Of a stretch of 9,795 bases of DNA, positions 1 through 4,934 are shown piece by piece. Source of the stretch: CADCSY01 sp038255685 (GTDB lineage Bacteria; Actinomycetota; Acidimicrobiia; Acidimicrobiales; CADCSY01); assembly GCA_038255685.1 (NCBI GenBank), contig JBBSLC010000108.1:1-9795 (forward strand). Reading direction: 5' to 3'. The notes below the pieces were generated by a model that ran no database searches, had not been told where the DNA came from, and was given only the letters and a program-made list of their open reading frames with translations. How positions within the stretch are numbered: position 1 is the first letter of the stretch; every line of letters begins with the position of its first letter. A program made the position numbers and the translations under genes.

Positions 1-129
1 CAGCTCGCCGGTGGCCACCATCCGGTAGGCGTGCGCCCGGGAAATCCCCAGCCGCAACGCCACCTCCGTCACCGAAAACGCCCACCGATCCCCGGCGGGC
101 GGCACCGACCGTTCCTGTGTCTCATCCAT
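1..129 (-). CDS. Excisionase-like helix-turn-helix protein, N-terminal 43 residues (cut by window edge)
   Basis: The minus strand from the ATG at 129-127 is open to the window edge. Residues 17-43 (AFSVTEVALRLGISRAHAY then RMVATGEL) look like the MerR-type winged HTH of excisionase/HTH_17 proteins: 'VTEVALRLGISRAHAYRMV' is the helix-turn-helix and 'GEL' begins the wing, where arginine-rich DNA contacts normally follow. Such proteins bend DNA at attachment sites to direct excision, or act as small regulators of mobile elements. It lies on the same strand as the integrase and the toxin-antitoxin pair, which supports a role in the island. The chosen ATG has no Shine-Dalgarno. A strong one (GGAGGT, 152-157) instead serves an ATG at 146-144 in another frame, so the start or the frame may be wrong, or translation may be coupled. 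A generic DNA-binding protein cannot be ruled out because most of the gene is missing. Confidence 0.7.
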   Translation of the reverse strand, partial: MDETQERSVPPAGDRWAFSVTEVALRLGISRAHAYRMVATGEL

Positions 130-146
130 ACTCTGGATACGGTCAT
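69..146 (-). other. Possible 25-codon leader ORF overlapping the excisionase start
   Basis: On the minus strand GGAGGT (152-157) stands five bases before an ATG at 146-144, an ideal ribosome binding site. That ATG opens a 25-codon frame that ends at TGA 71-69 and overlaps the excisionase-like gene (ATG at 129) in a different frame. The peptide starts MTVSRVWMRHRNG, is rich in Arg and Gly, and resembles nothing I recognise. Either it is a leader whose translation feeds the downstream start, or it is the true N-terminus of the HTH gene separated by a frameshift. The good site and the lack of one at 129 are visible; the role is inference. Confidence 0.25.
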
Positions 147-192
147 TTTCGACCTCCGTTCGCGACGGTCAGATCAAAGAAATCGCGAAAAC

Positions 193-214
193 CTTTGACA
201 CGTGAGTGTCAAAG
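193..214. promoter_or_regulatory. Perfect 9-bp inverted repeat, candidate operator
   Basis: Arms CTTTGACAC (193-201) and GTGTCAAAG (206-214) are exact reverse complements around the four-base spacer GTGA. Each arm contains TTGACA read inward from its outer end, so a sigma70 -35 element could lie inside the operator on either strand, although I see no good -10 at 17 bases. It sits 64 bases upstream of the excisionase-like ATG and 121 bases beyond the toxin stop. A dimeric regulator (the HTH product itself, or the Xre antitoxin) could bind here. No T-tract follows, so a terminator is less likely. Confidence 0.5.
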
Positions 215-250
215 AACCTCAACGGAAACCTCAACGCGAACCTCAACATC
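215..250. repeat. Three 12-bp direct repeats (iteron-like)
   Basis: AACCTCAAC occurs at 215-223, 227-235 and 239-247, each followed by a variable triplet (GGA, GCG, ATC), which gives an exact 12-base period. On the minus strand the unit reads GTTGAGGTT. The array directly abuts the inverted repeat at 193-214. Short tandem repeats next to an excisionase gene are typical of Xis or integrase arm sites, replication-initiator iterons, or regulator binding sites. Which of these applies cannot be told from sequence alone. No ORF with coding character on either strand explains the repeat. Confidence 0.6.
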
Positions 251-334
251 CCTGGTCACAGCTTCGCACCTCGCAGCCACGCCGGAGGGCCCCCGTCCGG
301 TGCTTGCGGTGCTGGGCTACCGAAGCGTCTGCGT

Positions 335-871
335 CTACTGGCCGGCCAGGTCATCGGCCGTGCTCCACTCGCCGAGGAGCTCCACGTCGAGCATGGCGCC
401 TGCGAGCCTCTCGGGGAAGATTGCGAGGATGTCGTCGACTCCGGTCGCTGACGGTGAGCGGATGGCTTGAAAAGCATGCTCATGGGCGGCCTCGCCGATC
501 TCCTGGGTGAACCGGTGGTCCTCTCGAACGAGGTCGAGCGGCTCGATCCCGAGTGCCTCCAGGGTCGCGACCTCGGTGAGATCGAGGACCTTGTCGAGGT
601 CGACGGAGATCCCGAACAGCTCTCGCGGCAACAGGGCATCGACGTCGAGCCCCTGCCGCTCGGCTTGCCGGGTCAGCTCTGCGACGACGCATGGGCGGCT
701 CGAGCAGAGGTAGAGGACCGGGAAGCTGTGCGGCGGATTGGACCGCCCGCCACGTCGACGTGCACCGTCACCGCTTCGGGGATCGAAGCCCTTCGCCTGG
801 TTCCGGTAGGCGACGGCGGAGTGGGCGGTCCCGCGAAGCCGACCGAGCACCCGGGGGTCGAACGACGGCAT
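335..871 (-). CDS. RES-domain toxin (type II toxin-antitoxin, MbcT-like)
   Basis: 178 residues, about the usual size of RES toxins. The family is named for conserved Arg, Glu and Ser; known members such as MbcT and ParT attack NAD+ or transfer ADP-ribose. Visible hallmarks are Tyr22-Arg23 (AYRN), the G-G-R-x-N-P-P segment at 41-47 with Arg43, 'VLYL' at 52-55 with Tyr54, Ala64-Glu65, and 'IRSPSATG' at 137-144 with Ser139, followed by 'ILAIFPE'. So the pocket residues appear intact and the toxin is probably active. The ATG (871-869) lies one base after the antitoxin stop, and no separate Shine-Dalgarno is evident, so translation is likely coupled to the antitoxin. Transcription and autoregulation probably come from upstream of the antitoxin. 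Intracellular NAD+ depletion is the expected effect; this is inferred from the family, not shown here. Confidence 0.85.
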   Translation of the reverse strand: MPSFDPRVLGRLRGTAHSAVAYRNQAKGFDPRSGDGARRRGGRSNPPHSFPVLYLCSSRPCVVAELTRQAERQGLDVDALLPRELFGISVDLDKVLDLTEVATLEALGIEPLDLVREDHRFTQEIGEAAHEHAFQAIRSPSATGVDDILAIFPERLAGAMLDVELLGEWSTADDLAGQ

Positions 872-872
872 G

Positions 873-1208
873 TCAGGCGGTCACGCCCTCCGCCAACGCG
901 AGGAGGAGGTCGACCACCCGCTGGTACTGACCGGCGGCGACGAGGTCGAGTGGCTTCTCGTATCCGAGATCGGGGTTGGGAGAGCGCATCCAGAACCTGG
1001 CTGCGTCGTCGCGCATGATCCGCCGAGCGAGGTCGACGACGGCACGGAGCTCCAGCAGGCGCTCCTCTGCCTCACGCCGCGGTGTCGCGGCCTCCGCCTT
1101 CCATCGGGCCACGCTTCGAGGATTGGTGTCGCTCACACGCGCCAAGTCGGCGGTGTCGATCACGTCGCCCTCGTAGAGGTGGTCGAGCAGAGAGGTGAGT
1201 GTCGTCAT
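873..1208 (-). CDS. Xre/MbcA/ParS-type antitoxin (DUF2384-like C-terminus)
   Basis: 111 residues from ATG 1208-1206. GAGGAG stands just upstream (in GACGAGGAGACC before the ATG), which decides this start over an in-frame upstream ATG. Residues from about 12 to 45 (GDVIDTADLARVSDTN then PRSVARWKAE) form an Xre-like HTH. The C-terminus has the toxin-binding MbcA/ParS pattern: a helix with 'ARFWMRSPNPDLGYEKPLDLV' features (the conserved 'W/F-x-x-x-P-N-P-x-L-G-x-x-P-x-x-L' core), then 'GQYQRVVDLLLALAEG'. Antitoxins of this class block the NAD+ pocket of their RES partner and repress the operon. The downstream RES toxin one base away confirms the pairing. A short palindrome at 1246-1258 upstream may be the operator. 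The gene lies 64 bases downstream of the integrase stop, so read-through from the integrase is possible. Confidence 0.87.
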   Translation of the reverse strand: MTTLTSLLDHLYEGDVIDTADLARVSDTNPRSVARWKAEAATPRREAEERLLELRAVVDLARRIMRDDAARFWMRSPNPDLGYEKPLDLVAAGQYQRVVDLLLALAEGVTA

Positions 1209-1238
1209 GGTCTCCTCGTCGCCAGAACGTGTAGCCCT

Positions 1239-1269
1239 TCGTCGAGCATACGTCATGCGAATCGTCGAG
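1239..1269. promoter_or_regulatory. Candidate antitoxin operator: palindrome flanked by 8-bp direct repeats
   Basis: In the 64-base gap between integrase stop and antitoxin start, GCAT (1246-1249) and ATGC (1255-1258) form an inverted repeat around a five-base centre containing ACGT. TCGTCGAG occurs on both sides, at 1239-1246 and 1262-1269, 23 bases apart start to start. On the minus strand TATGCT (1251-1246) could serve as a -10 element, though no convincing -35 is seen. Autoregulated toxin-antitoxin operons usually carry such symmetric sites here. Short GC-rich repeats can also arise by chance. Confidence 0.35.
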
Positions 1270-1272
1270 GGC

Positions 1273-2400
1273 TTACGTGAGGAACGACTCCTCGAACGCG
1301 GCGGCGGCCGCACGGTCGGTGGCGGGCACGAAGGCGGCGTAGCGATCGGTGGTCGTCGAGGTCCGACGGTGACCGAGCCGACCCGAGACGGTCCTGACGT
1401 CGATGCCGGACGAGATCATCCGGGTCGCCAGGAAGTGCCTGAGGTCGTGGAGCCGGAGACCCTCCGGCAGATCGGCCCGGCGACGAGCACGGATGAATCG
1501 GTGGGTGGCGGCATCGGGCCGCCACGGCGCTCCCCCGTCGACGGAGGTGGCGAAGATGAAGGCCTCGGCGCACAACGAGGTACCGCAGGCAGCAGCGCGC
1601 TCGTCGGCGGCGTCTCGGTAGATGACGAGCTTGGCGACCGTCTCGCGGCCGAGGGCGATGCGCCGGGACTGGTGGGTCTTGGTGTCCTTCTCGAGAATCC
1701 TGCCGCCGCCGTCGACGAGCGCTCGAGAGATGAGCATCGACCCGTCGGCCAGGTCGACGTCGGCCCACCGGAGGGCGCAGAGCTCACCTCGACGGGCGCC
1801 GGTGAAGCTGGCCAGCCAGACGAACATCGCAAGGTCGGCGTCGTCGGCTTCGAGCCCCTCGTAGAACGCGGCCACCACCGCTGGCGACGGGGGCTGCACC
1901 TGGCGCTCCCTCACCTCGGGCGGGCTCGCAGATAGCGCCGGGTTGGAGGCGATCATCTCCCATCGGACCGCCTGGCCGAGCGCAGTCGACAGGATCGTGT
2001 GGACCCGGCGGATCCGTTGCGGACCGACGCCGGCCTCACCCAGCCGCTTGTAGAGGCGGTCCATGTCCATCGCCCGGAACTTGTGCAGCGGCATGCTCTC
2101 GACGTGCGGGCGCAGGTGGAGCCGGAGGCACGAGTCCCAGTCCCTCGCCGTGGTCGGGCTCAGGGTGGGTCGCTTCATGGGCCACCACTGATCGAGGAGG
2201 TCGCCGACGGTCAGACCTGCCGCCAGGTGCCTGCCGTCGCCAGCCTCGAGGAGCAGCCGGTTGAGGACGTCCTCCGCATCACGCTTCGATCCGGCGACCG
2301 TCCGAGACACGGTCCGCTTGGTCCCGGTGACCGGGTCCGTGCCGACGTACACGCGCACCCGCCAGGAGCCCTTCCCCCGCTTCGCCAGGCTGCCTCGCAC
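1273..2400 (-). CDS. Site-specific tyrosine recombinase (phage/ICE-type integrase)
   Basis: 375 residues with the GTG start at 2400-2398. The frame is open further, to a TTG at 2439-2437 (388 residues). I prefer GTG because family members typically begin near 'RGSLAKRGKGSW', the TTG has no ribosome site, and TACCGT lies seven bases before the GTG as in a leaderless promoter. Layout: an arm-site-binding beta-sheet domain (about 1-45, 'KGSWRVRVYVGTDPVTG'), a SAM-like core-binding domain (about 60-160), and the catalytic domain. The active-site set is complete: Arg203 in TGARRGE, Lys241 in KTHQSRR, His318-x-x-Arg321 in HDLRH, His344 in LGH, and nucleophile Tyr354 in DRY. It cuts and rejoins DNA through a 3'-phosphotyrosine. 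The position beside tRNA-Gly indicates the tRNA 3' end as target. The gene looks intact, so the island may still be mobile. Confidence 0.92.
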   Translation of the reverse strand: MRGSLAKRGKGSWRVRVYVGTDPVTGTKRTVSRTVAGSKRDAEDVLNRLLLEAGDGRHLAAGLTVGDLLDQWWPMKRPTLSPTTARDWDSCLRLHLRPHVESMPLHKFRAMDMDRLYKRLGEAGVGPQRIRRVHTILSTALGQAVRWEMIASNPALSASPPEVRERQVQPPSPAVVAAFYEGLEADDADLAMFVWLASFTGARRGELCALRWADVDLADGSMLISRALVDGGGRILEKDTKTHQSRRIALGRETVAKLVIYRDAADERAAACGTSLCAEAFIFATSVDGGAPWRPDAATHRFIRARRRADLPEGLRLHDLRHFLATRMISSGIDVRTVSGRLGHRRTSTTTDRYAAFVPATDRAAAAAFEESFLT

Positions 2401-2407
2401 GACCTGA

Positions 2408-2413
2408 ACGGTA
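2408..2413 (-). promoter_or_regulatory. Possible -10 of a leaderless integrase promoter
   Basis: TACCGT on the minus strand (2413-2408) fits the TAnnnT pattern, and seven bases separate it from the GTG at 2400. The same spacing is seen at metX. TTGACC (2439-2434) resembles a -35 but the 20-base spacer is too long, so this is tentative. If correct, the integrase starts at the GTG. Confidence 0.25.
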
Positions 2414-2430
2414 GACGGGGTCTCCTCCCA

Positions 2431-2450
2431 GTTGGTCAAAGTTGGCCAAC
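2431..2450. repeat. Palindrome and tandem half-repeat upstream of the integrase
   Basis: GTTGGCCAAC (2441-2450) is a perfect 10-bp palindrome. It is preceded immediately by GTTGGTCAAA (2431-2440), which matches it at eight of ten positions. Together they form a tandem 10-bp near-repeat just upstream of the integrase, suited to operator or integrase-arm binding. Part of it (GTCAAAG, 2435-2441) also occurs in the inverted repeat at 193-214. Confidence 0.4.
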
Positions 2451-2467
2451 TCGCTTCCGGACGCGGA

Positions 2468-2494
2468 TCAGGGAGGGTCTCAGACCCTCCCTGA
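2468..2494 (-). terminator. Perfect 13-bp inverted repeat between tRNA-Gly and integrase, likely terminator
   Basis: Arms TCAGGGAGGGTCT (2468-2480) and AGACCCTCCCTGA (2482-2494) are exact reverse complements with one base between them, giving a stable GC-rich stem with a short loop. It starts 11 bases beyond the tRNA CCA end in the direction of tRNA transcription. Ending the tRNA transcript before it reaches the integrase is therefore the simplest role. No T-run follows, which is common in high-GC actinobacteria but leaves the call less certain. It could also be an integration-protein site or a stem in the tRNA precursor. Confidence 0.5.
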
Positions 2495-2505
2495 CCTGGT
2501 GTTTC

Positions 2506-2535
2506 TGGAGCGGACGACGGGATTCGAACCCGCGA
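2506..2535. other. Inferred attachment site at the tRNA-Gly 3' end (chromosome/island junction)
   Basis: The integrase gene is the first gene beyond the 3' end of tRNA-Gly and has its 5' end nearest the tRNA. This is the normal geometry for elements that use the tRNA T-arm and acceptor region as crossover. The exact core cannot be defined because the second copy is not in this window. Coordinates mark the acceptor and T-arm region only. The basis is arrangement plus knowledge of tRNA-targeting integrases. Confidence 0.5.
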
Positions 2536-2580
2536 CCCTCACCTTGGCAAGGTGATGCTCTACCACTGAGCCACGTCCGC
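2506..2580 (-). tRNA. tRNA-Gly (anticodon GCC), CCA encoded
   Basis: The minus strand folds as a full cloverleaf. The acceptor stem GCGGACG pairs with CGTCCGC, the D stem GCTC with GAGC, the anticodon stem TCACC with GGTGA around the seven-base loop TTGCCAA (anticodon GCC, decoding GGC/GGU), and the T stem GCGGG with CCCGT around TTCGAAT. The discriminator is T (2509) and is followed by a genomically encoded CCA (2508-2506). Length is 72 nt without CCA. The gene lies 36 bases downstream of the WS/DGAT stop and directly upstream of the integrase. The 3' half is intact, as expected when an element restores the tRNA end on insertion. Confidence 0.97.
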
Positions 2581-2585
2581 GTGTG

Positions 2586-2612
2586 GGTGGTCACCTTAGC
2601 AAGGCGACCACC
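2586..2612 (-). terminator. Hairpin just after the WS/DGAT stop, possible terminator
   Basis: GGTGGTC (2586-2592) pairs with GACCACC (2606-2612), and inside it CCTT (2594-2597) pairs with AAGG (2601-2604) around a three-base loop, with one A/C mismatch between the stems. It begins five bases after the WS/DGAT stop codon and ends just before the tRNA, so it fits as a terminator of the long minus-strand gene string. No T-tract follows. The inner part copies 13 of 14 bases of the tRNA anticodon arm. Confidence 0.45.
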
Positions 2613-2616
2613 GCCC

Positions 2617-4029
2617 TCAAACCGCCTCGGCTTGCTCCGCCGCCTTGAGCAGCTCGTCGAGCGCGGCGTGGAGGTGGTCGGCCATGGCCTGGACCTCGGG
2701 GACCACATCGGGACAGGCCACGAGGCCGAAGTGGATCACACCCATGTAGCTCATCACCGTCATGTTGAGGCCGCCGCCGTCGTTGATCGGGCCCATCGGG
2801 TACCACGCCTTGAGCCGGGCGCCGGCCATGTAGAGCGGGAAGCTCGGTCCCGGCACGTTGGAGATCGTCACGTTGAAGATCGGGCGGTGGCGCGACGCCA
2901 TCTTCGTGCGGGAGTAGAGGCGAGCCGCTCGTGCGGCGACGGCAGGGGCGGCGAACTCCGCCCACTGGGTCAAGGTGTCGGCACCGATCGCGCCGGCCTG
3001 GTCCTTCGCGTGCTTGGTCCCCTCCTGGATCACGGCGAGGCGCTCGAGCGGGTCGTCGACATCGGTGGCGAGCGAGGTGAGCATGCTCGACACCTGGTTG
3101 CCCATCGCGCCCTTCTGGTCCTCGGTGCGGATCGAGATGGGGCACATGGCGACGAGGGGCTTGTCGAGCACCTCGCCACGGTCGTCGAACCACTGGCGCA
3201 GCGCCCCTGCGCACACGGCGAGGATCACGTCGTTCACGGTCCCCCCGAGCGCCTTGCGGACCCGCTTGACGTCATCGAGGGAGATCTCGGCCATCCCGAA
3301 CGACCGCCGAGGCGTGATGGCCCGGTTGATCGACGTGCGCGGCGCAGCGAACGGCGCCGGCGGCGGGTTGGCGTCGGGCTCTCGGTTGCGGCGGCGGATG
3401 GCGAGCGCAGACTCGGCGCTTCGGCGCAGCGCCTTGACCGCCGACACGGGCTGGCGGGAGAGGGACTGCAGCGCGTAGGTGACGAGCTCGACGTCAGAGG
3501 GGATGCGGTCCGGCTGCCACGGGACCTCCGGCGGCGCGACCGGTGCCGGCTCGGGCTCGAGGTCGAGCAGGTTGACCGTGATGTCGACGCCCGAGGCGCC
3601 GTCGATGGCGCAGTGGTGGGTCCTGGCGATGACCGCCATCAGCCCGTCCTCGAGCCCCTCGACGACGTGCATGTCCCACAGCGGCCGGCTCCGGTCCATC
3701 GGCCGGGAGTGGATCTCCGCCGCAAGCTCGGCCAGCTCCTCACGCCCGCCGGGCGACGGCAGGGCGGTGCGACGGAGGTGGTAGTCGAGGTCGAAGTCCG
3801 GGTCCTCGATCCACAGGGGGTGGTGCAGCTGGAACGGCACCTCGACCAGGCGTCGCCGGTACGGCGGGAGCAGGTGGAGGCGACGCTCGACCTCGGCCTT
3901 GATCTCGTTGAAGCCGTAGCCGCCCGGCGCGCTCGAAGGGTCGTAGATGTAGGTGCCGGAGACGTGCATCGGCATCGTCGGCGTCTCCATGTACAGGAAC
4001 GTCGCATCCATACCGGTCAGTCGCTGCAC
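2617..4029 (-). CDS. Wax ester synthase / diacylglycerol O-acyltransferase (WS/DGAT)
   Basis: 470 residues, full length for this family. The enzyme joins fatty acyl-CoA to a long-chain alcohol or diacylglycerol and so makes storage wax esters or triacylglycerol at the membrane/lipid-droplet surface. The catalytic HHxxxDG motif is present as His138-His139-Cys-Ala-Ile-Asp143-Gly144. Flanking family motifs are PLWIEDPDFDLDYH (71-84), 'SRPLWD' (114-119), 'TVNDVIL' (264-270) and the C-terminal 'NVTISNVPGP' (386-395). The GTG start (4029-4027) is supported by GAGGGAG a few bases upstream; an internal Met7 has no such site. The gene begins 80 bases after the 73-residue protein gene, which is close enough for co-transcription but could hold its own promoter. 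Which acceptor it prefers (alcohol or diacylglycerol) cannot be told from sequence. Confidence 0.92.
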   Translation of the reverse strand: MQRLTGMDATFLYMETPTMPMHVSGTYIYDPSSAPGGYGFNEIKAEVERRLHLLPPYRRRLVEVPFQLHHPLWIEDPDFDLDYHLRRTALPSPGGREELAELAAEIHSRPMDRSRPLWDMHVVEGLEDGLMAVIARTHHCAIDGASGVDITVNLLDLEPEPAPVAPPEVPWQPDRIPSDVELVTYALQSLSRQPVSAVKALRRSAESALAIRRRNREPDANPPPAPFAAPRTSINRAITPRRSFGMAEISLDDVKRVRKALGGTVNDVILAVCAGALRQWFDDRGEVLDKPLVAMCPISIRTEDQKGAMGNQVSSMLTSLATDVDDPLERLAVIQEGTKHAKDQAGAIGADTLTQWAEFAAPAVAARAARLYSRTKMASRHRPIFNVTISNVPGPSFPLYMAGARLKAWYPMGPINDGGGLNMTVMSYMGVIHFGLVACPDVVPEVQAMADHLHAALDELLKAAEQAEAV

Positions 4030-4109
4030 GTGTCTCCCTCGCCGCGGAACCGGACGAACCGCCCCCGCAGTCTGGCAGAGCGACCCGAGCCCTGCTCAGG
4101 TGCAGCTGC

Positions 4110-4331
4110 TCAGGAGCTCGAGCGGAGGTCGATGCGCAGGGTGAGCACGCCGTCCTCGATGGTGGCGGTGGCGTCGCTGATCATGGCGTAGTCCATGAAG
4201 TCGGCCTCGGCCTGGGCGATGAAGCGCTGGCGCTCCTCGCCGCCGATGGGCGGCAGCGTGCGGTTCCGCACGGCCACCGCTCGCTGCTTGAACCGCTCGA
4301 TCATGGCGTCGACGTCGAGCTCTGCTGCCAT
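4110..4331 (-). CDS. Small conserved-looking hypothetical protein, 73 residues
   Basis: I do not recognise a family. The product is charged and soluble. It has an N-terminal amphipathic helix (about 1-22, 'LDVDAMIERFKQRAVAVRNR'), then 'LPPIGGEERQRFIAQAEADF' with helix 2, and a C-terminal beta-like segment 'ATATIEDGVLTLRIDLRS'. There is no signal peptide or membrane segment. The ATG (4331-4329) is nine bases after the stop of the stalk-protein gene, with only a weak AGGG upstream, so translational coupling is likely. The frame keeps the strong third-position G/C bias of its neighbours, and the overlapping frames give low-complexity Arg/Ala/His-rich peptides, so I take it as a real gene. Function unknown. 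Confidence 0.65.
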   Translation of the reverse strand: MAAELDVDAMIERFKQRAVAVRNRTLPPIGGEERQRFIAQAEADFMDYAMISDATATIEDGVLTLRIDLRSSS

Positions 4332-4340
4332 GGCAGCACC

Positions 4341-4934
4341 CTACTGAGGCGCGAGGACGGGCCGTGTGCGCCGGACGTACCACCACGTCGCCGCCGTCAG
4401 GCCGACGGCGACGAGCAGCAGGCCCCCGATCAGGATGCTCACGATGGTGCCGACGGCGAGGCGCTCGTCGGTCACAGGGGCAGCGCCGGCGACCGTCGTC
4501 GTGGTCGTCTCCTCCACGGGTGCGAGGAACTCCGCCGAGGTCGTCGAGGTCGTCTCACCGGGCACCGGTGCGTCTTCGGTGGTCGGCGTGGTGGTCGAGG
4601 CTGCAGGCTCGGTCGTGGTCGGCGCCACGTCGACGTCGTCATCCCCTGGGTCCGCTGGCTGGCGCGTCGTCGACGTGGTTTCCGGTGGCGCGGTCGTCGT
4701 CGAGGTGGTCGGAGGCGGGGACGTCGTCGTGGTCGTCAGGATGGGGAGCGGCGACGGTGGCGAGGTGGTCGTCGTGGTCGTGGGCTCCTCGGGCGGCGGC
4801 TCCTCCTGCGCCCCCGACGTCGGTGCGAGCGCAGCAGCACCGAGTGTGAGGATGCCCACGAGCGCCACCAGGGCACCTGCGGTCCGGCGGCGCCCTCCTG
4901 TCACGGACGGTGAACCTACCGGGGCCTCGATCAC
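4341..4934 (-). CDS. Thr/Pro-rich surface stalk protein with signal peptide and C-terminal membrane anchor
   Basis: 197 residues from the GTG at 4934-4932, which overlaps the glycosylase stop as GTGA, a usual coupled start. The frame is open to another GTG at 4958 (205 residues), and a GTG at 4904 is also possible. After an N-terminal Arg-Arg-Arg (15-17) comes a hydrophobic stretch ending at 'SGAQ' (40-43), a plausible signal peptidase site. Residues about 43-155 are almost only Thr, Pro, Ser, Glu, Asp and Ala, with runs of five or six Thr. Residues about 162-187 form a membrane helix ('SILIGGLLLVAVGLTAAT') followed by the Arg-rich tail 'VRRTRP'. This is the pattern of a possibly O-glycosylated wall-spanning stalk fixed in the membrane with a short cytoplasmic tail. 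There is no globular domain, so the function is unknown. The repeat-like DNA (GTCGTCGTGG-type) is explained by the Thr codons. Confidence 0.75.
   Translation of the reverse strand: MIEAPVGSPSVTGGRRRTAGALVALVGILTLGAAALAPTSGAQEEPPPEEPTTTTTTSPPSPLPILTTTTTSPPPTTSTTTAPPETTSTTRQPADPGDDDVDVAPTTTEPAASTTTPTTEDAPVPGETTSTTSAEFLAPVEETTTTTVAGAAPVTDERLAVGTIVSILIGGLLLVAVGLTAATWWYVRRTRPVLAPQ

Noticed and set aside
467..1018. Plus-strand frame of 183 codons opposite the toxin and antitoxin
   Set aside because: The minus strand carries a matched RES/Xre pair with family residues. The first part of this frame looks acidic and protein-like only because it mirrors the toxin's codons.
1999..4191. Very long plus-strand open frame (730 codons) opposite the integrase, tRNA and WS/DGAT
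   Set aside because: It runs through a tRNA and antisense to two clear enzymes, and its product is Arg/Gly/His-rich without any family motif. It is an effect of high GC.
4500..4800. Repeated GTCGTCGTGG-type DNA that resembles a tandem repeat
   Set aside because: It is explained by runs of Thr, Pro and Ser codons in the stalk protein. The spacing is irregular, so it is not a CRISPR or satellite array.
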